Positions 33,493-41,060 of a stretch of DNA of 64,000 bases are shown here, one piece after another. The DNA comes from Streptomyces cyaneus (GTDB lineage Bacteria; Actinomycetota; Actinomycetes; Streptomycetales; Streptomycetaceae): NCBI RefSeq assembly GCF_004028635.1, contig NZ_RQJW01000012.1, positions 1-64,000 on the forward strand. Direction: 5' to 3'. Made by a program: the position numbers and the translations under genes. The notes under the pieces were generated by a model. That model searched no databases. It worked only from the letters and a program-made list of their open reading frames with translations, and was not told where the DNA came from. Numbering within the stretch: position 1 is the first letter of the stretch; the number at the start of each line of letters is the position of its first letter.

Positions 33493-33732
33493 ATGCGCAA
33501 GCTTCAGAAGGCCGCTGTCGCGGCCGCGATGCTGGGGAGCTTCACCTTCATAGCCACCGGCACCGCCACCGCATACGACGGCCATGGCCACGGAGGGTGC
33601 AAGTCCCACGACTTCAACCTTGACATCCTCGGCCAGGTCGGCATCGCGAACGGAATTGCGGGCAACATCCTGAATGGTGAAGGCAACGCCGGCGGGCAAA
33701 TCAACCACACCGGCTCGAGTTGTCACCACTAG
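33493..33732 (+). CDS. small secreted protein, unknown function
   Basis: The 79-residue precursor has a clear signal peptide (KLQKAAVAAAMLGSF..., cleavage after TATA, ~27). The mature ~52 residues are His/Gly/Asn-rich (YDGHGHGGCKSHD... HTGSSCHH) with two cysteines that could form one disulfide. A strong ribosome site (AAGGAGGAG) and a strong terminator suggest high expression. I recall similar MRKLQKAAV-type secreted proteins in many Streptomyces genomes without function. It lacks the chaplin domain motif and is not a rodlin. Confidence 0.85.
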   Translation: MRKLQKAAVAAAMLGSFTFIATGTATAYDGHGHGGCKSHDFNLDILGQVGIANGIAGNILNGEGNAGGQINHTGSSCHH

Positions 33733-33756
33733 TCGTCCCAGTTCAGCACAACAAGT

Positions 33757-33788
33757 CTCGGCGCCGGGCCCACCAGCCCGGCGCCGAG
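33757..33788 (+). terminator. terminator of the small secreted protein gene
   Basis: Perfect 13-bp arms CTCGGCGCCGGGC (33757-33769) and complement (33776-33788) have a 6-nt loop, 25 bp after the stop. Confidence 0.85.
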
Positions 33789-33841
33789 TCCGTCTGCCTA
33801 CGGGGGCGGGGCGGGAGCAGAATCTCTCAGACTCGAGGTAA

Positions 33842-34264
33842 GTGAGCGTGACTGCTGATGAGCTTGTGTCGGCCTACCTGGCCGGCCTGGAACGTGCGGA
33901 TGCCGAGGCGGTACTGGAGCTGTTCGCGCCCGGCGCGATCGTGCACTCACCGCTCTACGGCCCCAAGCCGGCCACCGAGTTCTACCCCGAACTCTTCGCC
34001 GACACGAGCCGCTCGCGTCTGACGCTGCTCGGCGTGACGAATGGCCGTACCCAGCAGGGCGCCAGGCTGATCGCCTTCTGGTTCCACTTCGACTGGCGCC
34101 TGCCCTCGGGGGCAGCCGCCCCGTTCGACGTGGTGGACCTGGCCGAACTCAGCGAGGACGGCCGTATCGCCACCCTGCGCATCGTGTACGACACCGTCAA
34201 TGTGCGGCCGGTCTTCGAACGCGAGACCGGTACCTCCTGGCGGCCGGGCGAGGATCACAGCTGA
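33842..34264 (+). CDS. SnoaL-like / NTF2-fold protein
   Basis: This 140-residue single-domain protein has the alpha+beta cone pattern of the SnoaL/ketosteroid-isomerase-like superfamily (ELVSAYLAGLERADAEAVLE, then LFAPGAIVHSPLYGP and later strands). The family includes isomerases, polyketide cyclases and non-enzymatic binding proteins, so the reaction cannot be assigned. GTG 33842 follows GAGGTAA. It is convergent with arsC and appears monocistronic. Confidence 0.8.
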   Translation: MSVTADELVSAYLAGLERADAEAVLELFAPGAIVHSPLYGPKPATEFYPELFADTSRSRLTLLGVTNGRTQQGARLIAFWFHFDWRLPSGAAAPFDVVDLAELSEDGRIATLRIVYDTVNVRPVFERETGTSWRPGEDHS

Positions 34265-34352
34265 GGCCGGTGCCGCAGGGTGCCGCCGGTGCAATCGTGT
34301 GCGGCGAGGTCATCGCCCAACACTCACACCCGGGTGCACCCTCGTCCTCGGC

Positions 34353-34778
34353 TCAGGCGGATGCCGCCGGAATCCCCAACTCGGCCAGCAGATCGCGCAC
34401 TCGCCGCTCGATCTCAGCCCGGATCGGCCGCACGGCGTCCACCCCCTGACCGGCCGGATCTTCGAGCTGCCAGTCCAGGTACCGCTTGCCCGGAAAGATC
34501 GGACAGCTGTCCCCGCAGCCCATCGTGATGACGACGTCCGAGGACTGTACGGCCTCGGTGGTGAGGATCTTCGGCGTCTCGGCGGAGACGTCGATCCCCA
34601 CTTCCGCCATGGCCTCGACCACGGCCGGGTTGACCGCGTCGGCGGGAGCGGAGCCGGCCGAGCGGACCTCGACCCGGTCACCGCCGAGGTGGGTGAGGAA
34701 GGCGGCGCCCATCTGGGAGCGGCCGGCGTTGTGGACGCAGACGAACAGGACGGACGGGCGCGGGGCGGCAGTGCTCAT
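34353..34778 (-). CDS. arsC: arsenate reductase, LMW-phosphatase type
   Basis: The 141-residue enzyme reduces arsenate to arsenite. The catalytic P-loop VLFVCVHNAGRSQMG carries Cys-x5-Arg-Ser near the N-terminus, and TEAVQSSDVVITMGCGDSCP holds further redox cysteines typical of the thioredoxin/mycoredoxin-linked type. Third gene of the arsR-MIP-arsC operon, 33 bp after the channel gene. Its product arsenite would leave through the MIP channel or be methylated by ArsM. Confidence 0.93.
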   Translation of the reverse strand: MSTAAPRPSVLFVCVHNAGRSQMGAAFLTHLGGDRVEVRSAGSAPADAVNPAVVEAMAEVGIDVSAETPKILTTEAVQSSDVVITMGCGDSCPIFPGKRYLDWQLEDPAGQGVDAVRPIRAEIERRVRDLLAELGIPAASA

Positions 34779-34810
34779 GGCAGGTGTCCTTGCGGGTGGT
34801 GGCGTGGCGG

Positions 34811-35545
34811 TCAGGAGGAGGCGAGTTCGGGTTTGCCGTGCGGGACGACGACGTCGTCCGCCGGGCGAGCAGGACGTCCGTACACGACTGCTACGGCGGC
34901 CAACCCGAGTACGGCGCCGAGCAGTTGTGCCGCGATGAACGGGGCGACGGAGGCAGGGGCGATCCCCGCGAAGGTGTCGGTGAAGGCGCGGCCGATGGTG
35001 ACGGCGGGATTCGCGAAGGACGTGGAGGAGGTGAACCAGTAGGCGGCCCCGATGTAGGAGGCCACGGCTGCCGGGGCCAGGTAGGCCCGACCGACGCGCT
35101 CCAAGCCGAATATGAGCAGGATCAGCCCACCCGTGGCGATGACCTCACCCAGCCACAAGTGGCCGGCGGACCGGTCGTGGGTGGAGAACCTCACCAGCGG
35201 CACGCCGAACATGGCGTCGGCCAGCACCGCGCCGCCGATCGCCCCGGCCACCTGCGCCAGAACGTACGCGGCGACCTCCCGAAGGCTCGGCCCGGCGCCG
35301 GTGCGGCGGCCGGTGAACCAGGCGGCCAGGGTGACGGCGGGGTTGAAGTGCGCGCCGGACACCGGCCCCAGCAGCGTGATCAGCACGCCCAGGCCGAAGA
35401 CCGTGGCCAGCGAGTTGGCCAGCAGCTGCACACCGACGTCCTGGGACAGCTCGGTCGCCTGGATGCCGGAGCCCACCACCACGGTCACCAGCAACCCGGT
35501 CCCCACCGCCTCGGCGGCGACACGACGACCGAGGGACGCGGTCAC
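34811..35545 (-). CDS. MIP-family channel, probable arsenite exit channel (AqpS-like)
   Basis: The ~244-residue aquaglyceroporin has six helices and both channel signature loops: GAHFNPAVT (first NPA) and FANPAVT (second NPA). It stands between arsR and arsC, where an ArsB/Acr3 pump gene is usual. This is the arrangement described for the Sinorhizobium aqpS locus, in which arsenite made by ArsC flows out through the channel. GTG 35545 overlaps the arsR stop by four bases (GTGA), so translation is coupled. No arsenite pump is present in the window. Confidence 0.9.
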   Translation of the reverse strand: MTASLGRRVAAEAVGTGLLVTVVVGSGIQATELSQDVGVQLLANSLATVFGLGVLITLLGPVSGAHFNPAVTLAAWFTGRRTGAGPSLREVAAYVLAQVAGAIGGAVLADAMFGVPLVRFSTHDRSAGHLWLGEVIATGGLILLIFGLERVGRAYLAPAAVASYIGAAYWFTSSTSFANPAVTIGRAFTDTFAGIAPASVAPFIAAQLLGAVLGLAAVAVVYGRPARPADDVVVPHGKPELASS

Positions 35546-35946
35546 GCCGACACCCCCGCGGTCTGCCGTGTCGTTGTCGGTGTCGTTGTCGGTGTCGTTG
35601 TCGTCAGAAACCCGGCGAGCTTGTCCAGGACGCCCGGGAGCACCCAGTAGTAGACCCAGGTCCCGCGCCGCTCGCAGTCGATGAGCCCGGCCTGCCGCAA
35701 CAGCTTGAGGTGGTGGGAGATCGTCGGCTGGGACAGCTCGAAGGCCGGCGTCAGCTCGCACACGCAGACCTCGCCACCCTCCCCGCGCGAGGCGATCATC
35801 GACATCAGCCGCAGCCGGACCGGGTCGCCCAGGGCCTTGAAGACTTTCGCCAGCTCCGTGGCTTGTTCCTCATCCAGCGGCGCGGCGGCCAGGCCCGGGC
35901 AGCACGCGGCGCCCTGGCCGATCACCTCAAGCTCTTGTTTCGACAT
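35542..35946 (-). CDS. arsR: ArsR-family arsenite-responsive repressor
   Basis: The 134-residue winged-helix repressor has As(III)-binding cysteines in EVCVCELTPAF (Cys-x-Cys at the start of the DNA-binding helix), an additional CC pair near residue 15, and the recognition helix LSQPTISHHLKLLRQAG. The C-terminus ends in a Thr/Pro low-complexity tail (LTTTTPTTTPTTT) encoded by three 12-bp repeats (35568-35603). It would repress arsR-channel-arsC and probably the divergent arsM across the ~105-bp intergenic region. Confidence 0.93.
   Translation of the reverse strand: MSKQELEVIGQGAACCPGLAAAPLDEEQATELAKVFKALGDPVRLRLMSMIASRGEGGEVCVCELTPAFELSQPTISHHLKLLRQAGLIDCERRGTWVYYWVLPGVLDKLAGFLTTTTPTTTPTTTRQTAGVSA
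35568..35603 (+). repeat. 12-bp x 3 microsatellite in arsR
   Basis: Three perfect tandem copies of GTGTCGTTGTCG encode the Thr/Pro tail of ArsR on the minus strand. Copy-number change would lengthen or shorten the tail in frame. Confidence 0.85.
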
Positions 35947-36051
35947 GCCTCTATGTTGACGTTTCTCGATCCAAGGCGCAAGCTTGCATCAAAGAACTTC
36001 AATACAGGCCGATCCGGGCACCGCCATGCCCCGTCATCCAGGAGCGAAGTG

Positions 36052-36945
36052 ATGAGCAAGCAGTCCACCGACCTGCGCGAAACCGTTCGCCGGCGGTACG
36101 CCGCAGCAGCCATGAAGGTCACCGAGGGCGGCACCGCCTGTTGCGGGCCCGAGCCCGTCGAGGTCGACGACAACTTCGGCTCCACCCTCTACGCCGCCGA
36201 CGAGCGCGACACCCTGCCCGCCGAGGCCCTGGCCGCCTCCCTAGGCTGCGGCAACCCCACCGCCGTCGCCGAACTCCGCGAGGGCGAACGCGTCCTGGAT
36301 CTCGGCTCCGGTGGCGGCATCGACGTCCTGCTCTCCGCCCGCCGCGTCGGTCCGACCGGCAAGGCGTACGGCTTGGACATGACCGACGAGATGCTCGCCC
36401 TCGCCCTGGCCAACGCCGAGCAGGCCGGCGCCACCAACGTGGAATTCCTCAAGGGCACCATCGAGGCCATTCCACTGCCCGCCGACACCATCGACGTCGT
36501 GATCTCCAACTGTGTGATCAACCTGTCCGTCGACAAGCCCGCCGTCTTCGCCGAGACCTTCCGTGTCCTGAGGCCCGGCGGCCGTATCGGCGTCTCGGAC
36601 GTCGTCGCCGACGACACCCTCACCACCGACGAGCGGGCAGAGCGCGGCGACTACGTCGGCTGCATCGCCGGCGCGCTGTCCTTCGCCGAGTACCGCGCCG
36701 GCCTCGAAGCCGCCGGCTTCACCGGCATCGACATCACACCGACGCACCCCGTCGCGGACGGCATGCACTCCGCCATCATCCGTGCCACCAAGCCCGCGGC
36801 CCCCGACACCGCCTCCGAGGCGAGGACTTCGCACGGCGCGTGCTGCGGCGTCAATTCCTGCTGCACCCCCTCCGAGACCTCAGCCGACCCCACCAGGACC
36901 GTCACGGAAGCCAAGAGCGCATCGGGGTGCGCCTGCCAGAGCTGA
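36052..36945 (+). CDS. arsM: arsenite S-adenosylmethionine methyltransferase
   Basis: The 297-residue enzyme methylates As(III) to volatile or less toxic species. The SAM site is VLDLGSGGGIDVLLSARRVG. The conserved cysteines for As(III) lie in GGTACCGPEP, VISNCVINLS and GDYVGCIAGAL. A Cys-rich tail (GACCGVNSCCTPSE ... SGCACQS) could hand over arsenite. GGAG lies 8 nt before ATG 36052. It is divergent from arsR. Typical ArsM length without the tail is ~270. Confidence 0.93.
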   Translation: MSKQSTDLRETVRRRYAAAAMKVTEGGTACCGPEPVEVDDNFGSTLYAADERDTLPAEALAASLGCGNPTAVAELREGERVLDLGSGGGIDVLLSARRVGPTGKAYGLDMTDEMLALALANAEQAGATNVEFLKGTIEAIPLPADTIDVVISNCVINLSVDKPAVFAETFRVLRPGGRIGVSDVVADDTLTTDERAERGDYVGCIAGALSFAEYRAGLEAAGFTGIDITPTHPVADGMHSAIIRATKPAAPDTASEARTSHGACCGVNSCCTPSETSADPTRTVTEAKSASGCACQS

Positions 36946-36950
36946 GCACA

Positions 36951-37187
36951 TCATCGAGAGCCGCCCGTAGGTCTGATGCGGGCGGCCGGGTCGGCCTGCA
37001 AAGTGCGACGCAATCGCGTGCGCCACTCCGACTCGACATCCAGAGCGGTCTGCTCGTCGTCGGCCTCCAACGACGCCGTCAGCTCTTCACGCGAAGTCTC
37101 CAGCTCGCCCTCGATGGTGCCGAAAGGGCCGGGCCCAGGGCAGCGGCGCGGCAGGAAAGTGTCGGACCCCGTGCAGGAAGCTGACAT
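36951..37187 (-). CDS. hypothetical small protein or gene remnant
   Basis: This 78-codon minus-strand frame has third positions ~85% G/C over its second half (EGELETSREELTASLEADDE), a genuine coding signature, but no recognisable domain and no ribosome site at ATG 37187. It may be the 3' remnant of a larger gene or a lineage-specific small protein. It is convergent with arsM, whose stop is 5 bp away. Confidence 0.35.
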   Translation of the reverse strand: MSASCTGSDTFLPRRCPGPGPFGTIEGELETSREELTASLEADDEQTALDVESEWRTRLRRTLQADPAARIRPTGGSR

Positions 37188-37265
37188 GAGCAACAGGCCC
37201 GACGCTGCTGTTCCGATGGCATTGTTTCCTCGTCAGAACGACCCGTCAGGTCAAGGGGGAAGCAA

Positions 37266-37529
37266 GTGAACGCGCAGTCCAGGCGTCATTCGGTTCGCGT
37301 CAGGTCGATCGTCGTCCTGGCCGTGTCCGCGGCCGTGGGCTGGGGGTCGACGGGTACGGCCGGTGCCACCGCGGAGCAGCGGCCCGTGCTGTCGGCGTCA
37401 ACGCATGGAAACGCTTCGCACGACCTGGTGGGGCGGCCGCTCGAGAAATTCTGCAAGAAGCACACGGGCGACCGCAGGCTGCCGCCGCCCTTCAACCGGC
37501 TGTGCAAGCTGGTCAACGGCTGGCAGTGA
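37266..37529 (+). CDS. small secreted cationic peptide precursor 1 (SdpC-like candidate)
   Basis: The 87-residue precursor has a Sec signal peptide (SIVVLAVSAAVGWGSTG..., cleavage after GATA, ~36). The mature part ends in a strongly basic segment with two cysteines (Cys63 and Cys80; KFCKKHTGDRR and FNRLCKLVNGWQ), able to form one disulfide loop. First gene of the operon leading to the SdpA/SdpB-like genes at 37883 and 38554. GTG 37266 follows AAGGGGGAAG. No database family is known to me. The role as toxin or signalling peptide is inferred from context, by analogy to the Bacillus SDP peptide, a disulfide-bearing secreted toxin. Confidence 0.8.
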   Translation: MNAQSRRHSVRVRSIVVLAVSAAVGWGSTGTAGATAEQRPVLSASTHGNASHDLVGRPLEKFCKKHTGDRRLPPPFNRLCKLVNGWQ

Positions 37530-37565
37530 ACTGACGGACCGGAAGAAAGACAACGGGAGAAAACA

Positions 37566-37886
37566 GTGAAGAAGGCAATTGCCGGTGCCGGTGTGGTTCT
37601 CGGTGGCGTCGCCGCCCTGCTCGCCATGCAGGCTCCGGCCCAGGCCGCGGCGCCGTCGGTGACCGCCTCCGCCACCCAGGCGGCCGAGCAGAAGACCGAC
37701 GTGAAGCAGCCGAAGTGGGTCGGCTCCGTGGCCAGGGCCGCAGTCGTCCACGGCAGGGCGCTGGCCGGCACGCAGGCCATCCGCAGCCAGGTCGGCAACG
37801 TGGTCCGGATCGCGAGCCTCGGTTCCGCCCCGGCGGACACCACCAGCAAGGGCGCGCCGTCCGTCGAAGAGGTCTTCGACAAGTGA
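37566..37886 (+). CDS. small secreted peptide precursor 2
   Basis: The 106-residue protein has a signal peptide (KKAIAGAGVVLGGVAALLAM, cleavage after AQA, ~27). The mature part has no cysteine and contains a basic amphipathic stretch at ~47-87 (KWVGSVARAAVVHGRALAGT) before an acidic tail (SVEEVFDK). GTG 37566 follows GGGAGAAAAC. Its stop overlaps the start of the DUF5819 gene by four bases, so it is translated with the maturation genes. It could be a second toxin precursor, or an immunity or chaperone-like partner of the first. Confidence 0.78.
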   Translation: MKKAIAGAGVVLGGVAALLAMQAPAQAAAPSVTASATQAAEQKTDVKQPKWVGSVARAAVVHGRALAGTQAIRSQVGNVVRIASLGSAPADTTSKGAPSVEEVFDK

Positions 37887-38557
37887 CGAGTCATCTCGTG
37901 ATCAGGAGGGTGGTGCTGCTCGGCGGCGCCGCCCTCCTGGGCCTTCACTTCGCTCTCGCCTCCTTCTCCCAAGCCCCCGCCACCCCGTTGAAGGTCCAGC
38001 ACTTCGACAAGGTGAAGGGCTACCTGAACCCCTACTTCGTGCAGAACTGGATGCTCTTCGCGCCGGACCCGCTCGCTGACGACCGTGGCGTGCTGGCCCG
38101 GGCCCAGTGCCAGGACGGGAGCGTCACCGACTACCACGACGTCACCACCAGCTACGTGCGCAAGGCACAGGCGAGCAGGTTCTTCCCCTCCCGCATGTCG
38201 CGGCTGGTCTCCGCGCCGATGCAGTCCATCAACGCGACCGACCCGCTGCTCGACCGGCTGCGGGAGAAGCACAAGGACGACATCGCGAAAGACCAGAAGG
38301 ACCAGAAGGACGGTGAGGGCAAGGTCCGCCTGATGCCGGAGGAGCAGAAGGCGCAGGACAACGCGGTCCGCTTCCTCTCCCGTTACTCACTGACCCAGAT
38401 GCCCGACGCCTGCGGCGGTGATCCCCAGCGGATCCAGGTCCGTATGTATGTGCGCGAACTGCCGCCCTGGTCGAAGCGCAACGCCCCGGCGAAGGCCGGC
38501 AAGGACACGGTGCAGGTGCAGGACTTCGACTGGCTGAAGGTGGGCGAACTGCGGTGA
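37883..38557 (+). CDS. DUF5819 family protein (SdpA-like)
   Basis: The 224-residue protein has one N-terminal transmembrane helix (VVLLGGAALLGLHFALASF) and an extracytoplasmic domain with the family motif NPYFVQNWMLFAPDP. DUF5819 proteins include SdpA-type factors that work with the HTTM protein SdpB to mature the Bacillus SDP toxin. GTG 37883 overlaps the previous stop (GTGA). The same overlap joins it to the HTTM gene, so the two are produced together. Its biochemical function is not known in any system. Confidence 0.85.
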   Translation: MTSHLVIRRVVLLGGAALLGLHFALASFSQAPATPLKVQHFDKVKGYLNPYFVQNWMLFAPDPLADDRGVLARAQCQDGSVTDYHDVTTSYVRKAQASRFFPSRMSRLVSAPMQSINATDPLLDRLREKHKDDIAKDQKDQKDGEGKVRLMPEEQKAQDNAVRFLSRYSLTQMPDACGGDPQRIQVRMYVRELPPWSKRNAPAKAGKDTVQVQDFDWLKVGELR

Positions 38558-39597
38558 TCACCTCATTTCGCGCGCGGCTGCACGCCCGGACGAGCCGTTC
38601 GCTGACGTCGCTCGACCGGCTCGGCTCCACGTCGTTCGCCGTCCTGGGAGTCTCCGGCACGCGGGTCCTGCTCGGCTTCGTCGGCTTCATGTTCTACGCC
38701 TCGCAGTACGCCGACCGGCACTATCTCTTCGGCCCCTCGGGCGTCGAGTCCTGGAGCCGTTTCCTCACCGTCCTGGACGAGACGGGCACCTTCAGCCTCT
38801 ACGCGGTCAGCACCTCGACGGCCTGGTTCGAGCTGGTCTTCCACCTCGGCATGCTGCTGGCGCTCGCGGTCACGCTGGGCGTCGGAGGACGGCCGGTGCT
38901 CGCCCTGCACTGGGTGTTCCTGTGGTCGGTGTACCAGCGGGACCAGTTCCTGCTCGACGGCGGCGACAACCTGGCGTACCTCGTCATCCCCATGCTGATG
39001 CTCACCCGCTGCTACGACCGGCTCTCCCTGCCGAGCGGCCTGGCCGGACGGGTCAAGGACCGGCTGCCCGCCGGCCTGCGCGCCGCGCAGACCCCACTGC
39101 ACAACCTGGGCGTGCTCGCCATCGCGGCGCAGATCTGCCTCGTCTACGTCACCAGCGGCCTCTACAAGGTGCAGGGCAAACTGTGGCAGGACGGCACGGC
39201 GCTCTTCTACATCATGCGCATCCCCGAGTTCGAACTCCCGGGATTCTCGCGGCTGGTGTACGAGAACGACCTGCTGGTGATCGCCGGCACGTACGCCACC
39301 ACCCTGTTCCTGGTCTACTTCCCGCTGGGCGTGCTCGTGCCGAAGCTACGCCCCTGGGCGGCCGTGGCGTCGATCGGCTTCCACCTGTCGATCGCCTTCT
39401 TCATGGGGCTCACCGGGTTCGCCCTCACGATGGTGGCCTGCGACCTGATCTTCCTGAGCCGGCCGCTCGCCGCGGGGATCCGACTGGCGGGACGTGTCCG
39501 CGACCGCGTCGCGGCGTCCGTACGGGAACGGGCCGGATGGCCGGAACAGTCCGCCGTCACGGCGACGCGGACGGCCTCCGCCGAAAATGCAGGCTGA
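38554..39597 (+). CDS. HTTM-domain membrane protein (SdpB-like, VKGC-related)
   Basis: The 347-residue polytopic membrane protein has at least seven hydrophobic helices and HTTM signatures (DGGDNLAYLVIPMLML, SGLYKVQGKLWQDGTALFYI, FHLSIAFFMGLTGFALTM). The fold is shared with vitamin-K-dependent gamma-glutamyl carboxylase and with SdpB. It is paired with the DUF5819 gene through a 4-nt overlap. The predicted role is modification or processing of a co-secreted peptide. The C-terminal ~35 residues are a soluble Arg/Ala/Thr tail. Confidence 0.88.
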   Translation: MITSFRARLHARTSRSLTSLDRLGSTSFAVLGVSGTRVLLGFVGFMFYASQYADRHYLFGPSGVESWSRFLTVLDETGTFSLYAVSTSTAWFELVFHLGMLLALAVTLGVGGRPVLALHWVFLWSVYQRDQFLLDGGDNLAYLVIPMLMLTRCYDRLSLPSGLAGRVKDRLPAGLRAAQTPLHNLGVLAIAAQICLVYVTSGLYKVQGKLWQDGTALFYIMRIPEFELPGFSRLVYENDLLVIAGTYATTLFLVYFPLGVLVPKLRPWAAVASIGFHLSIAFFMGLTGFALTMVACDLIFLSRPLAAGIRLAGRVRDRVAASVRERAGWPEQSAVTATRTASAENAG

Positions 39598-39672
39598 TCG
39601 TCCGGGCGGGCGGGGCACAGGCGGCCGGGCCGCCCGTCCGGACGGGACGTACAACACGAACGGGAGTCAACT

Positions 39673-40167
39673 GTGGCGATGGTCGGACTGTTCTGGATCA
39701 CCGCGGACGAGGTGTACGTGGGTGCCCCGCCGGGCACCGAGGGCCGCGGAGTCCGGCTGACCGAGAAGGGCGTGGAGGCCGACGCGGCCGGTGGCCACCG
39801 GGTGTGGACGTGGGAGGAGCTGCGCTCCGCGACCGTCGAGGGCGCCCCGGTGCGCAGCGCTTCCCGGCAGCGGCTGGCGCTGGCCGTGGAGATCGTGCTC
39901 ACGGCGGCACTGGGCGGCACCGGCGAACCGCCGGAGATGCTGCTGGTGCTCGAAACCGCGTCCGGTACCGAGGAGTTGGCCGTCCACTCGGCCGCCGCCG
40001 GCGCGTACGACAAGGAAGAGTTCGCACTCTCCCAGGAACTGCTCGCCCGGTTCGTCGACGGCGGCGCGTCTCCCCGGACGCTCACGGCGTGGGGCAGGGT
40101 CGCCGACGGTACGACCCCGAAGTCGCCCGAGCGTCAGGCGCTGCTGCGGAAGTGGACCGGCGGATGA
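39673..40167 (+). CDS. conserved-looking hypothetical protein in the SDP-like operon
   Basis: The 164-residue soluble protein is without recognised family. It starts with a beta-rich part (VGLFWITADEVYVGAPPG... GVRLTEKGVEADAAGG), which could be a PH-like strand pattern, and ends with a helical part (FALSQELLARFVDGGASPRT). GGGAG precedes GTG 39673. There is a 75-bp gap after the HTTM gene. It overlaps the serine hydrolase start by four bases (ATGA). Immunity is one possibility; nothing in the sequence proves it. Confidence 0.75.
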   Translation: MAMVGLFWITADEVYVGAPPGTEGRGVRLTEKGVEADAAGGHRVWTWEELRSATVEGAPVRSASRQRLALAVEIVLTAALGGTGEPPEMLLVLETASGTEELAVHSAAAGAYDKEEFALSQELLARFVDGGASPRTLTAWGRVADGTTPKSPERQALLRKWTGG

Positions 40168-41060
40168 GGCAGTTCCTGCGCCCCGCCCCGATATGCGCGA
40201 TCTCCGGCACCGGCCCCGTACGGGCCGAGCACGGCCACGACCCGGACGCGTACGTGGAGATCGGCTCCGTCACCAAGGCGCTCACCGGAACCCTGCTGAC
40301 ACGGCTGGCCGACGCCGGGCAGCTCGACCCCGACGACCGGCTGACCGTATGGCTTCCGGCCGTTCCCGCCGGGTCGGAGATCACGCTGCGGCAGTTGGCG
40401 GACCACACGTCGGGCCTGCCCCGCCTGCACCCGCAGCCGTCGTCGACCGACCCCCGCGACCCGTACGCGACCCTCGACTCCGAGGAGTTCGACAGGATCC
40501 TGCGGCGGCTCGACACGATCGCCGCGCGGGAGCCGGGCGCGGGCGAGGAGTACTCCAACCTCGGCTACGCCGTCCTCGGCGCCGCCCTGGAAGCGGCCGG
40601 CAGCGGCACGTACGAGGAACTGCTGCGCACGTACGTGCTCACACCGCTCGGCGTCGACGAGGTCACCGCAAGCCCGCCCGCCGACCGGACGCTGACCGCC
40701 CGCGGCCTGTTCGGGCGGCCCCGCGCCCCCTGGACCATGACCGGGCCGATCCTGCCCGCGGGCGGCCTGTGGGCCACCCCCCGGGCCGTGGCGGGACTCG
40801 TGAAGGGCCTGCTTGTGGACCGTGCACTGGGCGAACCCGCGGTGTCCTGGCAGCGCGCGGGCGAGCTGCGCTGGCACAACGGAGCGACGCGGGACGCGTC
40901 CGTCTTCGCCGGGGCCTTCCCCGGCACCACCACCTGGGCGGTCGTGCACCGGCTCGGCGGCCGGCCCGACCGGACGGACCGGGCCGGGCTGAAGCTGCTC
41001 GCCGAAGCGAGGAAGGCCCCGCAGGGCCGGGGAATTCCCGAGAGGCCGGCAACCGGATGA
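40164..41060 (+). CDS. serine hydrolase, beta-lactamase / DD-peptidase-like family
   Basis: The 298-residue protein of the class C beta-lactamase-like fold has the catalytic tetrad in EIGSVTKALTG (Ser-x-x-Lys) and EYSNLGYAVLG (Tyr-x-Asn). It lacks a signal peptide and the third motif is not obvious. It is therefore probably a cytoplasmic esterase or peptidase rather than an antibiotic-resistance enzyme. In the operon it could trim or activate a peptide or lipid substrate. It is coupled by 4-nt overlaps to both neighbours. Confidence 0.85.
   Translation: MRQFLRPAPICAISGTGPVRAEHGHDPDAYVEIGSVTKALTGTLLTRLADAGQLDPDDRLTVWLPAVPAGSEITLRQLADHTSGLPRLHPQPSSTDPRDPYATLDSEEFDRILRRLDTIAAREPGAGEEYSNLGYAVLGAALEAAGSGTYEELLRTYVLTPLGVDEVTASPPADRTLTARGLFGRPRAPWTMTGPILPAGGLWATPRAVAGLVKGLLVDRALGEPAVSWQRAGELRWHNGATRDASVFAGAFPGTTTWAVVHRLGGRPDRTDRAGLKLLAEARKAPQGRGIPERPATG

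Noticed and set aside
33493..33732. Short chaplin or rodlin
   Set aside because: The mature sequence lacks the chaplin GN-V-QVP-like hydrophobic domain and rodlin motifs. Only the size, signal peptide and two cysteines are shared.
40164..41060. Antibiotic-resistance beta-lactamase
   Set aside because: No signal peptide and no clear KTG motif. The fold family includes many esterases and peptidases.
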